Source of the DNA: Amanita rubescens
Taxonomy: Eukaryota; Basidiomycota; Agaricomycetes; Agaricales; Amanitaceae
Assembly: GCA_015039365.1 (NCBI GenBank)
Contig: WION01000024.1
Coordinates: forward strand, 248,001-312,000
Length of the DNA stretch: 64,000 bases
Direction of reading: 5' to 3'
Made by a program: the position numbers and the translations under genes. The notes under the pieces are model-generated. The model made no database searches and was not told the origin of the DNA. It was given only the letters and a program-made list of their open reading frames with translations. Each line of letters begins with the position of its first letter. Position 1 is the stretch's first letter. Shown here in pieces: positions 33,616-46,089 of this stretch.

Positions 33616-36207
33616 ATGTCTGAAACTTTCCCCATTGATCTCAAAAAATACAAGAAGTAGAGAGAATGTCTTATAGTCGAAGATCGGGGCGTTCTAACAC
33701 AATTTTAGATTATCTCTAGATCCCGCCAAGCCTCAGCTCACAGCCGAGGAAAAATCGACCTTGTTGTCCAACATCCAGCTGCTTCGTGATGCTATCGTGC
33801 TCTTTACTGCAACTGGTGCGGCTCGTGGTGTGAGCGGACACACTGGTACGCATCGCGTTGATGTGATTGCCCAGTTCAAATGCTGACTTTTTCATCTTCA
33901 TTGCAGGTGGTGCCTACGATACCGTCCCCGAAGTCTGCATTCTTCTAGCTCTCTTTGAGCACTCGGAAAAATTCTTTCCGGTCGTTTTTGACGAGGCCGG
34001 TGAGCGCGATCATCCTCAAACTTCCTGCATGATATATGCGCGAAGATAATGCGCATATATCTTATCAATGCATCTTGCTGATAATCATATCTGATAGGTC
34101 ACCGTGTCGCAACCCAATATATTCTTGCGGCGTTAGAAGGCTCTCTTCCTGCTGAGAATCTACTACACTACCGTGATGCCCATTCCAAACTCCCCGGTCA
34201 CCCTGAACTCGGGTTGACTCCCGGAGTCAAATTCTCCTCTGGTCGTCTAGGCCATATGTGGTACGTCATATTCGAACTTGACCGGATGATACAGGTCAAC
34301 TAATGGATGCAGGCCTATGGTTAACGGTGTTGCGCTGGCCAACCGTGACAAGACTGTTTTCTGTCTCGGCTCAGATGGCTCTCAACAAGAGGGAAATGAC
34401 GCCGAAGCTGCTAGGCTTGCCGTGGCCCAGAACCTTAATGTCAAGCTTCTCATTGACGACAACGACGTTACTATCGCTGGACACCCTTCGGAATATCTCA
34501 AGGGTTATGACGTGACGAAGACCCTTGAAGGACATGGGTTGAAGGTCTTGACAGTCCAAGGCGAAGACATCGATGCTTTATGGGCCGCCGTTAGTTCCAT
34601 CATAAGGCACGATGGTCCTGCAGCCGGTAAGTAAAGAAACTATTCTCCGGGGACGGTAATCATCTATTTGGAAACAGTTATTTGCAAGCGTGTTATGGCC
34701 CCAGGTATCGAGGGCATCGAGGGAAGCACCCATGGACATGATGTCATCCCCGTCAAAGCTGCCATAAAGTACTTACAAGGCCGAGGGTACGGTAACCAAC
34801 TCAACCTCGAAACATACTACCAAGGCTTCAAGGCGGCTCCCTTCTCCTATGCTTACAAGGGAGCGAGCGAGAAACTCGGCGCCAATCGTGTCGTGTTCGG
34901 TGAGGCAGTTAACTTGGTTTTGGATCAATTCAGCCCAGAGGAAAACGCAAAGAAAGTTATGGTCATTGACAGTGAGTCCTAGCGAGCCTGCGTGTAGACT
35001 ATTGCTAATCATTTCCAAGGCGATCTCGAGGGATCCACCGGTCTGAAGGTGATCCACCAGAAGCACCCCGAAGTTTTCGTTCCTTCCGGCATCATGGAGC
35101 GCGGCAACTATTCTGCTGCTGCTGGTTTCGGCTTTGACCATAACAAGTTTGGTGTCTTCTCTACCTTCTCTGCGTTCTTGGAGATGGTTGTCTCAGAAGT
35201 CACCATGGCACGACTCAACGAGTGCAATGTCCTTTGCCACTTCTCCCACTCTGGAAGTGAGTCTTTCTGCACGCTTTTATGAAATAATGTTTCTAATGAT
35301 ACATATTAGTTGATGAGGTACGTCAAATGCTCTAACCACAGCTGCATAACTGACCCATTTTCTTCTCACTATTCATAAGATGGTAAGCGATATCCTGTAA
35401 TACACGAGACGTTCTAACCTATACTTATCCAGGCTGACAATACCTGCCACTTTGGTGAGAAGAGCAAACTTTACAAACTCTAGATAATCTGACTTGTCGT
35501 CGTACAGGCGTCAACACATTCTTTGCTGACAACGGTCTTGCGGATACCAAATCATATCTGTATTTCCCTGCCGATGCTTCTCAGATGATTGCCGTCATCA
35601 AACGCGTCTTCTTTGAGCGTGGTCTTCGCTTCGTTTTCTCTACTCGTTCCAAGGTACCCTGGATTGTCAAGGAAAACGGAAAGAGGTACTTTGAGGATAA
35701 CTATGAATTCATTCCCGGGAAAGACGAGATCATCGCCGAGGGTACGGCTGGATATGTCGTATCCTTTGGTGAAATGTTGTACCGTTCTTGGGATGCCGTT
35801 CTGCGGTGTCGTCAAGAAGGCATCAACGTCGGGTTGATCAATAAGCCAACTTTGAACGTGGTTGATGAAGAGGTTATCAAGAAGATTGGTCAAACCAAGT
35901 TTGTTCTCGTCGTCGAAACTCTCAACCAGAGGACAGGAGTACGTTCCGTTCAAACGTCATCGTTCGGTTTATTTAACGTGCTTCTAGTTGGGTTCCAAGT
36001 TTGGAACGTGGTTGTTGGAGCGTCAACTCACCCCCAAGTATGGGTACATGGGTACCACTAAAGAAGGCTGCGGAGGTCTCTGGGAGCAAATTCCATACCA
36101 AGGCTTAGACCCGCAATGTTGGTTTCTCTCTCTCGAGCTTGAAGATATCTTAACTGATCATTTTCATTACAGCCATCATCAAGAGAATCAAGGAACTGGC
36201 AAATTAG
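33616..36207 (+). CDS. Transketolase-like thiamine-diphosphate enzyme
   Basis: About ten exons, all in phase, starting MSETFPIDL at 33616, product roughly 680 aa. The N-terminal half has the ThDP motif GSDGSQQEGND...LIDDND and the preceding SSGRLGH. The pyrimidine domain (GIMERGNYSAAAGFGF...FSTFSAFLEM) and the C-terminal transketolase domain (GTAGYVVSFGEML) follow, then the end block SIIKRIKELAN. Transketolases move two-carbon ketol units between sugar phosphates in the cytosol. This fungal group differs from classic TKL/DAS, so the exact substrate is open. Its 5' part has been copied to 29420-29915. Very small exons (DE, MADNTCHF) lie near 35310-35452. No frame damage was seen. Confidence 0.85.
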
Positions 36208-36379
36208 AACGAACTATATGGTATGAGCTTTAGAAGGCAGACGGATGTATAACAAGGAAAAAAAACCGAATAACCAGTGTACCACTTTATATCGTATCGA
36301 ATGATGATGTACAGATAGGCCCCAACGAAATGAAATTAGTCTACATTAGTTCTACAAACCCAAAGATTAGAAATATATT

Positions 36380-37328
36380 TTACTGTACAGGCGGTGAAAT
36401 CCATTGTTCGTAGTCCGCTTCAGGAACATGTTCAATAAATCTGCCCTTTTCCCCGGCAGGTGGTGCTTTCCTTTTGCCCAGCGAGCTGAAGAAGCCTTTT
36501 CGCTTGCTGCCGTCGCCCCCCTCGGCGGTCGAGGTCTCGTGTCCTACACTGGACGGAAGAACAGCAACAGGTTCATCTTCATACACTTCTTCAGGTGTTG
36601 GGTTTTCCGTAGCGGTATCAGAATCGACCGCCTCCGGTTTAGTCTCACCACCTCGCCACCGACTAAAACTGAAAAACCCAAACTTGTCCTTCTTGCTATT
36701 ATCCACCGTAGTCGTCGTAGTCGCCGTATTCAACTGCGACCCACTCGCTTCCCTTTCTCGTTGAACCTTGAGAATCTCCTCTCCTCTAATCCTCAAATAC
36801 TCTTCGAGTAAAACCGCATTTCTGCTATTCGCTTTCCATATCGCGAGGAAAATGTCTCCCACAAACGGGACGAAACTGGCTCCTACGCCGATAGTGGAGT
36901 TTAGGATCATCTTTGCTTCGAGCCATTGTGGGATATCGGCTTTACGAGCTTTGCGGATGATGAGGTAGTAGTTTATTAATGCGTCGGCGACGGAACCGAC
37001 GATGGGGATGAGGGCGATGAAGAAGGTCCAGCCGAAACGGAGGCCGCAGAGGTTGAAGCCTTTGTCGAGGTGGTGGGCGCGGGTTTGGACGGATTTGAGG
37101 ATTCGGGCGTCACGTTTTGAGAGGCCTGGTGGGAGTGGGCGCTAGAGGAGATGTGGGTGAGGATGAAGGAAAAGGAGGAGGAGGAGGAGGAGGAGGAGAG
37201 CGTACTTTGGAACGTTTTTGACGGCCTTTGTTGTCTGTGGTGTATTCGTAGAGAGGGTCTGGTGGGACGTATTGTTCGATGTGTTTGCGGAAGAGGTTTT
37301 TTCCGGCTTTGTTGAGGAAGTAAGACAT
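36380..37328 (-). CDS. DUF4112 membrane-associated protein
   Basis: Two main exons: 37328 to about 37207 (MSYFLNKAGKNLFRKHIEQYVPPDP) and about 37142-36380, joined in phase 0 by an intron with a CTCCTC repeat run. The DUF4112 block is clear: LPPGLSKRDARILKSVQTRAHHLDKGF, two hydrophobic segments (FGWTFFIALIPIVGSVADAL and IGVGASFVPFVGDIFLAIW) and KANSRNAVLLEEYL. The C-terminal 120 residues are polar. Likely an integral membrane protein; function unknown in the family. Length about 295 aa is usual for fungi. Confidence 0.88.
37143..37203. repeat. GGA/CTC microsatellite inside the DUF4112 intron
   Basis: A run of about nine GAG/GGA units occupies the 5' part of the first intron of the DUF4112 gene, next to the donor. 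Confidence 0.6.
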
Positions 37329-37855
37329 GAGAGTGCTGAGTGGGTCGTAAATGTGATGTCATTGGATGAAGCGTATATAAATACTCACACTGGGTCTGCG
37401 GGTGCTGCGGATGGGGGCGGTGTGGAGGAGAGAGGGGAAGATATGGAGAGGAAAGACTCGGACGTCCTGCATGCAGCGATCGATCGTGGGTCGTGGCTGT
37501 ACTAGCCGAAGGAAATCTCCGTCTGTCATTGAACCGACGACTTCCGGTCCGTAGCCTGCTTTGTCGAATCCAGTCAAACTGTCCATCACGTCTTCAGTTC
37601 CTCCCGAAACCCTTGGCGTTTTTGTGCTGCTCGGGTGACGTAGCAGCGCATAGCGTTAGGATCCGGAGCTTGCAGCATATGATCTTGAAAGCCTGCTGAT
37701 CTCAGCTGGGCTGTAGGAAAGTGTATGGGTGTTCTGCAAGCCTGAGCTTTTTCCACGAGAGAGGGACTGTCAGCGGTGATACGAACCGTAATAAAGTGAT
37801 GAACCGTCATCGCAGTTCAACGGATCAAGTTGGTTTTCATAGGTTTGAATATCAA
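37329..37855. other. Intergenic between DUF4112 and tRNA-Tyr
   Basis: About 0.5 kb. A TATAAA-like motif at 37374-37380 could serve the DUF4112 gene. A 76-aa minus frame here has no motif and is probably 5' leader. Confidence 0.4.
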
Positions 37856-37940
37856 CCGATCTTAGCTCAGTTGGAAGAGCGCGAGACTGTAATGGATACC
37901 GTTTATCTTGAGGTCGCCTGTTCGAGCCAGGCAGATCGGA
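37856..37940 (+). tRNA. tRNA-Tyr (GUA) with 12-nt intron
   Basis: All stems pair. The acceptor is CCGATCT/AGATCGG, the D stem GCTC/GAGC, the anticodon stem CGAGA/TCTTG (one G-T pair) and the T stem GCCTG/CAGGC with TTCGAGC. The loop reads CTGTAA, a 12-nt intron (TGGATACCGTTT), then A, so the anticodon is GTA. Intron position 37/38 is canonical and tRNA-Tyr is one of the few always-spliced tRNAs in fungi. Box A (TAGCTCAGTTGG) and box B are intact. Confidence 0.93.
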
Positions 37941-37946
37941 TTTTTT
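37941..37946 (+). terminator. RNA polymerase III terminator
   Basis: A run of six T directly follows the discriminator base of the tRNA-Tyr gene. Confidence 0.85.
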
Positions 37947-38583
37947 GGCTCCCGGCAATACAACAACCGCCATCTTCTGATCACGATGTCAAGTGGCACT
38001 TTTTCTGATGGTAACGAGCGCATAGGCTTTTCTATAGAACTTTCCGTCCCAGAAAACCACGCGCTCAGCGTTGGTGACGATAAACATGCATCACGCCTCA
38101 GGTTACTTTATCAGCAACGGGAGCAACGTTCATGCGCATACGGAGGTACGCGGCGGTCACATATTTAGGCCAGGTTAGTCCTCTCTCTCTCTCTCTAGCT
38201 GTGCTTCTCTATGCTTATCTCGCCAAACACTCAGTGATAAGAATAGTCAAGCTCAACCATGCGTGCGCACCCATGTGCAGCAGCATGTAGAGGAAGACGT
38301 CCAAATTTAATTTTAAAAAAAAAATCACAACAGTTGCGATCTATGACGACGGGGTCATCTGATACCCATGCTTCGTATCAACTTGCTCTATATTTATTCG
38401 GTTCATATGACAGATGGAGCGGGAGCGGAGAGGATGGCTCACACAAGCAACAAATATCAGTTCCTGGGACGTCATTTCTGTTTCTTCCCCTTTTTATCTC
38501 CTCCTCTCCTCCCTTGCACCCATAAAAAAACCCCGAGGACCGAGTAGAGGAACGCGTCTACGAATCAAATCACGAGTTCCGAT
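37947..38583. other. Intergenic with CT microsatellite
   Basis: About 0.6 kb. A (CT)n run of about eight units lies near 38180-38197 and an A9 run near 38318. The rest is the presumed promoter of the first MFS transporter. Confidence 0.5.
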
Positions 38584-40958
38584 ATGAACACGCTAGAACG
38601 GAAGACTGAAGACGGGGAGAAGCATACTTCTTCTTCAGATACCTATAGTGACGAGTTCAACCTCGACTAAGGGCGTCGATAGGACGTACGAATACAAATG
38701 TAACCTTAGTATGTCACATCTTTTTCTCCTTCCCTGACTTCCGCTTACCTCGGTACTTCAGTCAACAGATGTTTGCAAGAAGAGTACGTATATTTCCCGA
38801 CTAAACGCCTTATGAACACCTACCAAGCGCTTTCTCTCTCTCACAGCATCGGTTTTGGCCGTTACCAATGGCAGCTTTTCATACTGACTGGTATAGGATG
38901 GATGGCAGATAGTGCGTTTATTTCATTATACTTTTCATTATACTTATCTATCATTATTATTAGACATCTGGCTACAAGGCGTCGCCATCGTCCTCCCTCA
39001 AGTGCAACAAGAGCTCAACCCCGTCCGCGTCGAGTTTAGCACGTTGGCCTTGTACGCCGGCTTGATCCTCGGCGCTTATACATGGGGTATCTTGGCCGAT
39101 CTCATCGGACGTAGGCTGTCGTTTAATGTATGCTTTGTTCCTTTATTGTTATTGAGATGTGACGCCGCGCGACAGATAACGTTGTTCCTCGCCGGTGTTT
39201 TCGGAATTGCGGCTGGTGGAGCGCCGAATTTCGTTGCGTACGCTTCTCTCGTGGCTTGTGTTGGGTTTGGTGTAGGTGGAAAGTAAGTATGCACTTTTGC
39301 GAGTAAACGTGTATTCAAGACTTGGTTTTCAGCCTTCCCGTCGATGGTGCCGTATATTTGGAAAATATCCCCCAGTCCCATCAGGTACGTCTTTGCAGTT
39401 GTTCACCTTCTGTAACGAAAGAAGACACGTTCGTTTTGCAGTGGACCTTGACCCTCTTGTCGGCTTGGTGGGCTGTTGGCCAAGTGGTTGCTTCTTTAAT
39501 CTCGTGGGGTTTCATCGCCCACTATTCCTGCCCATCTGTTGGCCAATGCCCGAAGAGTGAAAACATGGGATGGAGATATAGTTTGTAAGCTGGCTATAAC
39601 CTGCGTTTGATCCTGTCCTAAGCGCATGTTTTCAGTTATACCCTGTAAGGCATTGCGTTTATTGTTCATTCCCAAGGCTGACGAATGTGCAAGCGGTACC
39701 ATGACTTTCTTGATGTTCATTCTACGATTCGTCGTTTTCGATCTGCAAGAGTCGCCAAAATACTTGGTTGCCAAGGGAAGAGACCAGGAGGCATACGAGG
39801 CATGTCACCTTACCATATGAATATCCACTATATTTGACAATGTATATAGGTCCTTCAACACATTGCAAAATACAATGGTAAAACGATCCGACTCACCTTG
39901 GAAGAGCTGCAAGCTGTCGGCCCCTCAAACGTTCCTCGTCCAAGTTACTGGCAACTGATCAAAGGGTCGCTTGCACACTTGTCAATGTAAGTTTCAACTC
40001 CAGACGACTGAGACTGGCCCTAATCTCGTACTATGCAGTTCACAGATCAGGCCGTTGTTCAAGGGAAGGAAACTCGCCCTTAACACTACATTGATTATCA
40101 TCATCTGGGGTGCGTAGTCGTTATGCTTCGCAACGTTCCAGCTCTTGACTCTTTGTTTCACAGGTCTGCTTGGATTGGCTTACCCTTTGTTCAACGGCTT
40201 CCTTACCTTGTATCTCAGCGCGCGCGTGCCAGCAGGCTCTGATAGCACAAGTGTGACCTACCGCAACTACACCATTATATCTGTCCTTGGTGTTCCAGGA
40301 TCGCTTATCGCTTGCGCCATCGTCGACTATACTCGTCGCGCAGGCAAATACTCTTTGGGTGGAAGAAAATTTGCCATGGCACTCTCCACGGCGCTCTCAG
40401 GAATATTTTTGTTCCTTTTCACGACTAGTAAAACGAACGCTGCTGTGCTTGGGTATTCTTGTGTTACTTCGCTCACCGAGTATGTTTCTTGACTTTTGTC
40501 TAACGATGTTTGAGCTGAAATCAAAACAGAAATGCGGTATGTTTCGTGCTAGATGTGCAGATCGGTTACTGAAGACTCGGATTAGATGTACGGTGTGCTG
40601 TACGCGTATACTCCAGAAGTCTTCCCGGCACCGCAGCGTGGTACTGGTGATGCACTTGCAAGCGGTTTCAACAGAATCACAGGCATCTTGTCACCAGTTA
40701 TCAAAATCGCAACGACTTCGGCGACTGGCGCAGCATCCAGCAACGCTGCGAACGGGTGCGTCTAAATATTGTCATAATGGCAAACCCGTGACTAAGAGAT
40801 CCTACCCAATACAGACCCATCTTCGTATCAGCAGCCCTGTTCCTTGTAGCCGCCGTACTCATGTTACTCTTACCAATTGAGGTGAGAAGACGTTTCATAA
40901 GCTCCTGTAGACGGGGTATTGACTACTTGGGTAGACCGCGGGCCATGCTGCGATGTGA
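38584..40958 (+). CDS. MFS transporter (sugar/SV2-like), copy 1
   Basis: Twelve-helix major facilitator spread over about ten exons. Recognisable parts: RFGRYQWQLF, WLQGVAIVLPQVQ, the loop 2-3 motif WGILADLIGRR, GFGVGGNLPVDGAVYLENIPQSHQ, DLQESPKYLVAKGRDQEA, GRRAGK-like loop and YTPEVFPAPQRGTGDA; it ends TAGHAAM. Helices 1-12 are intact. Near the end of exon 1 an extra T at 38668 creates a stop, whereas copy 2 reads EFNLEKGITRAYE there; reading past the T restores DKGVDRTYEYKCNL. A downstream start would bypass this. The intron at 39800-39849 has a GC donor (GCATGT). Substrate unknown; location plasma membrane by family. Confidence 0.8.
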
Positions 40959-41970
40959 TCACGGCAAAGGTCGACTGTTATGGTCGACCGTGAATGGGGG
41001 GCGGCGATGAGGTGGCGTGTTTTCGCAAAAGATGGGTGGAAGAAGACAGTAGGAGCTGTGCCTGGGAAAGATGTGGTGCAAAGCACCGGGTGGCTTATTT
41101 GAAACCTGGCAGGTTGGTTGCGGTGAAAGTCGGGTGATTTCATGATTACGAACTGTGTTGATGTCTTGCGTGTTGGTGTGGTAATGATGCTTTTTACTCT
41201 GCGATGACACGGCGAGTCTGCGTCGTACCACCGACTCATCTCCTTGCTATCCGCAATTGGGAATTTTTTAATCAAAATTTCGAAGTGGACCAATGGAACC
41301 ATCGTCATGCGATTAGATTCATATCAATGACGAACCCTTTCTGATAAGTATGCGTTGGACGGACATCGGGACGAGAGTATAGGGTTCAATTACCATTCGG
41401 GACGTTGATGGATGTTGGCATAATTTTACATCGACTCGCCTCCTGTCACTCCCGTCGTCGCGCTACTTCGGCAACGATCAAATCAACAAGGACTTCAAAC
41501 CCGACTTCAATATCCATTATCCAAAGATTTCAAATGACGCAAGGCTAGCGCGATAACGCGAACAAGAGCCACCACAACCTGCTACCCGTCCCCCCTTGTT
41601 TCACGCACAGCTCTATTCTGGATGCGGTATGTACTCGTTAGGTACTGTTCATGTGCCACCAATGCACACACTGAGTATACTGATTTACTACCCCCATATG
41701 CATGCGTTTTCATCAGTGTTTTTAGATTGGAAGAGAGCCGAATCGCTAATAGTAAGCAAGCATGTGCACGCGGAGCTACACTTAGCGTTATAGCAACGCT
41801 TCTTCTGTTTGCTTCCCTGATGGATCGGAATGGCGCTGCCTACTGCTCCAAGCACGTAACGACGGCGTCTAGCAAGACCTAGCGTGAGAGACATTAAAAG
41901 TGGGGCTTCAGTCAAAGTAATTTTTACTTCCCAAAACCAAAGGCGTTTGAGACTACTACTACGATTCGCC
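40959..41970. other. Intergenic between the MFS pair
   Basis: About 1 kb with overlapping short frames and no domain. It presumably contains the 3' end of copy 1 and the promoter of copy 2. Confidence 0.45.
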
Positions 41971-44567
41971 ATGGATGATATCAAAGGTCACGATACTGAC
42001 GTGGAAAAATCAGATTTGGAGAATACAGTCGTATCGACGAATAACTCAAGCGAGGAGTTTAACCTTGAAAAAGGGATTACCAGAGCCTACGAGCTGAAAT
42101 GCGACCTTGGTGAGTGAGTCTGTTTCGTTACCTTGAAATGGCTCATCATCTCCTACAGTAAACAAATGTTTGCAAGAAGAGTACGTCGTTATTCAACAAA
42201 TCTCGACCATGAAAAAACGCTAACCATGAAAAATATAGAATCGGGTTCGGTCGTTATCAACAACAGCTTTTCGTTCTTAGCGGACTCGGATGGCTTACCG
42301 ATAGTGAGTCTCTTTCGCAATTTGGTGTCCATTTCTTACCGTATCTCGGTCCTATGGCCCTGCCACCGAGAGGGTTCGCAACGCATACATGGAAAACCCG
42401 ATCGGACTCTGGTAGCATGCGGCTGATTAACATTAATTCCAGATCTTTGGTTTCAGGGTGTAGCCCTTGTTCTTCCTCAGGTGCAGCAGGAATTGAACCC
42501 GTCTCGGATTGAATTCACTACATTGGGCCTATATGCGGGCTTGGTAACGGGTGCCATGACATGGGGTGTACTGGCCTGACGTCCTTGGTACGTAGACTAT
42601 CTTTAACGTGTGTATCACTCCTGGTGCTCGGTTATTATAAGAGTAGCTCAACGCGATTGTTCCCGAGATTTTAGATCACGTTGTGTATCGCAGGTATTTT
42701 TGGCATAGCGGCGGGCGGTGCCAATAGTTTCACGTCCTTCGCTGCGTTGGTGGCGTGTATGGGTTTCGGTGTAGGCGGAAAGTGAGTCGATCTAAATTGA
42801 CTAAACGTGCTGATGTCATCCGGTGAAAGTCTTCCTGTTGACGGTATGTGATGAAGTCCTGGTAGCCGAATTACCGATAACAAACGTAATAGGCGCCATG
42901 TTTTTGGAGCATATCCCTCAGTCGCATCAGGTTCGGTTATCGTTGATACCGAGGGATTGCACTGAAAGTGGCTAGTAGTGGTTGCTGACCTTGTTGTCGG
43001 CCTGGTGGGCCCTCGGTCAGCTAGTTGCATCTGTAATCGCATGGGGCTTCATCGGCAATTACTCTTGCAATCCGAATGCTTCTCAATGTCCAAAAAGTCA
43101 AAATATGGGATGGAGATATACATTGTAAGTTAATGTGTCTATGATTTTCTATACTGACTATCATGATATCGAACTAGCTATACCCTGTAAGATCCTGGCT
43201 TTGGTCGAACCTCTTTCCAAACTGCTACTTGGTAATGATGACACATAATACAGTGGCTGTATGACATTTTTAGTTTTCGTAATGCGGTTTATCGTGTTTG
43301 ATCTGCAAGAATCTTCCAAATATTTCATCGCGAAAGGGAGAGACCAGGAGGCTATTGAAGTGCGACCTGCGTTCTTGATTTCTCATCGGACCGCTTAGCA
43401 TTCTTGCTTTCGTTAGGTTTTGCAACGTATAGCTCGTCGGAACGGAAAAACTATTTCGCTTACTCTCGAGAAGTTACAGTCCTATACAGGACTCATCCGC
43501 AGTTCCACGCCTGACCAATGTCCGATTAGTCAAATCATCCTTGTCTAGCATCTCCCTGTAAGTTGATCAAAATCCCGTCTCGAATTGTATTTTGAGGAAG
43601 GTAGATCTCACGTTAAGCCGCTCTTCCGAGGTAAAAGGCTTGCAATAAATACAACAATGGTGCTTTCCCTTTGGGGTAGGTATTAAAGTCTATTATCGCT
43701 AGAGTTTTAGTCTAATTACGAAAGCCCTGATCGGACTTGCTTATCCCCTGTTCAACGCTTTCCTTGCTCTATATCTCAGCAAGCGCGTTTCAGACACAAC
43801 CAGTTTCAGCTTGACATATCGCAACTATACAATACTATCCGTCTTAGGGGTCCCTGGATCGCTTGTTGCTTGCGCTGTTGTCGATTGGACACGAAAGGGC
43901 GGAAAGTTTTCTGTGGGCGGGAGAAAATTAACGCTGGCTATCTCTACGGCACTGACTGGCGTTTTCCTATTCTTGTTCACGACGAGTGCGACAGAAGCTG
44001 CCGTCTTGGCATATTCGTGCGCGTCAAGTGTTACCCAGTAAGTTATTCGCCGTGTGAGTATCGTATTTGATGAACGCAAAAATTAAACAGAAATGCGGTG
44101 AGGTACTTGGCTCTCGAAACCGTATAGATTATTTATATTATTCAAGATGTACGGAGTCCTGTATGCGTATACACCGGAGGTGTGCCTAATTCATCTTTGT
44201 AAGCAGGTTTGTCCTGATCTTCCTTTCTGTCAGGTGTTCCCCGCTCCTCATCGAGGGACAGGTGATGCTCTTGCGGCAAGTATTAACAGGGTCGCAGGTA
44301 TTCTGGCACCGATCATCAAGACTACCACGACGTCTAAAAAGCGGCGTGGGTCCCTCTGCCAATGCGTAAGCTTTTGCCTTGCCATTTCAATGACAACGTG
44401 TTCACGTGCTATGCTATTTTATTATAGACCTGTGTTTCTATCAGCTTCTCTATTCCTTGTTGCAGCTTTGCTAACTATGTTCCTGCCTATTGAGGTAAGT
44501 ACCTTTTCTGGGACATCCGACTTGAGCTGAGTACCTGATGCAGACGGCGGGGAGGGCCGCAATGTAA
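41971..44567 (+). pseudogene. MFS transporter, copy 2 (frame-damaged)
   Basis: Tandem paralogue of copy 1 with the same exon plan and end (TAGRAAM). Exon 1 is intact (EFNLEKGITRAYELKCDL). Damage relative to copy 1: an extra base after GVLA gives a stop at 42577-42579 in the loop 2-3 motif, with a second extra base just after; a frameshift before LVKSSLSS gives a stop at 43546-43548; and an A run at 44335-44340 shifts the frame in helix 11-12. Between these the helices are well conserved (e.g. YRNYTILSVLGVPGSL), so decay is recent. Not expected to give a working transporter unless some indels are sequence errors. Confidence 0.78.
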
Positions 44568-44815
44568 ATAGATCCTTTCATTAAGTATATCAGGTACCAG
44601 GGAGGTGATAGTGGCAGGGGTGCCAAGCCAGCGATGGATTTGGCATGAAACTCAACTTTACATCTTGAGCATGTACTAAGTAGTACGGATTTCGATTACG
44701 CCCTGGACCTGGGTAGACTCAACTTCGACTTATGGAGGACAGCAGTGTACATCTGTTGTTCAGTGTTTGCACTTGGCATCAATCGTCGCTAACCTGAACC
44801 GAGTCCGAGGTCGGA
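44568..44815. other. Short promoter spacer
   Basis: About 250 bases before the COA6 gene. No motif was identified. Confidence 0.4.
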
Positions 44816-45151
44816 ATGGGCTGGTTTTTTGGCAGTTCCAAACCAGAGGACTCTGCTGCGCCATCAAGACAAGACCGTCAACAATGTTGGGATAGTAGGG
44901 ATGCATATTTCGCCTGCCTAGATAAGGTCGGCGTTATCAAAGCCGGAGAGGAGAAAGATGCCTGCGCAGCAACCAAGGCAAAGTACGAGAAGGACTGCGC
45001 AAAAAGCTGGGTGCGTTTCTGCGTGCGATGAACAGTGATTTTTTTGTCTCACTTGTCTTCATTCCAGATTGATTATTTTAACCAACGCCGCGTGATTGCG
45101 GAAGCGCAGAAAGACAGACTCGCGCGGGGAAATCAGGCAACGAAGCAGTGA
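44816..45151 (+). CDS. COA6: Cytochrome c oxidase assembly factor 6
   Basis: Two exons (44816-45010 and 45068-45151) give 92 aa. The sequence has the COA6 signature: CWDSRDAYFAC (C-x9-C) and a second pair spaced C-x10-C, ending KDCAKSWIDYFNQRR. COA6 works in the mitochondrial intermembrane space in maturing the CuA site of complex IV. The intron is 57 nt with a GTGCGT donor and splits SW from IDYF. No presequence, as expected for import by the Mia40 route. Confidence 0.93.
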
Positions 45152-46089
45152 GAGGCATGGAATACAGCCACCTCCTTGTCCATTATCTCTTTAAATAGAG
45201 ATGAAATTTTCTGTGCCCAAGTGCTGGCTTTTACATTTACTTGGACGTACCGTATCCTCGTTACAAACGTTGGTCGTTACTCCTTTTTTGGTTTGGCACA
45301 GCCGCAAGAATAAACTTTCTATCTCTTGTCGCATTGCTTGTTGGTGGTTATGGCCAAGTGCTGCTATGATGCTATTGTTCTCATATGTCGCGTTTTCCGA
45401 TTATCCGATAATACGCTTACAGGTAAAATGAAATATCAAGTGATTGACGTGGAACTTGCAATTGTTGGCTTCCTGCGGAATTGAGTCAACCTGTGTAACC
45501 GTTCACTTCGGGAATTTGATGCAGGCTTTACCGGCTTCTAGGTAATCATCATTTCTGCGATGCAACAGATCAATCTGCCACGCCTCCTGCGCGTTGCTAC
45601 GGACGGCTATTGGCTGTCACCAGTAGCTCTTTATGATGAGTAGCGCCTCGCCCAAGAGCAATCGGTCGATCCGTCAATCACACTCCGATGTCAGCTATTT
45701 TCGAATTGAGCTTAGACAACCTTCTGACGTTCTTGATGCTAGGATAACCAACATGTCCCCGTGTCCCTGGGTTCCTTGCGAAACAGTGCTCTACTGAATG
45801 CTTCCGCGCCACACCCCGTCTCTGCGGCTGTAACGTCCAATATACATAGCACGGCCCGGGACTGGATGGTCAGTCGAAGCGGCGATGTTCATAATAATCC
45901 CGGCGGGTTTCTGATAACGAATTCCGCACAAACGCCCCTCACCGCGTTTGGAATGCAGCTTTTGTTAGCCTTCCAGATATGATGTTCGTGATTATGTCAA
46001 TGCTGCACTGGCGCTGAACGTATGGATTTAAGCGTCACCTGAATGATCTTCATCTACCAACTTCCCCCCCTCTCACAGGTCCCTTCGAC
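45152..46089. other. Intergenic, nothing recognised
   Basis: About 0.9 kb with only short frames. It includes the 3' end of COA6. Confidence 0.45.
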
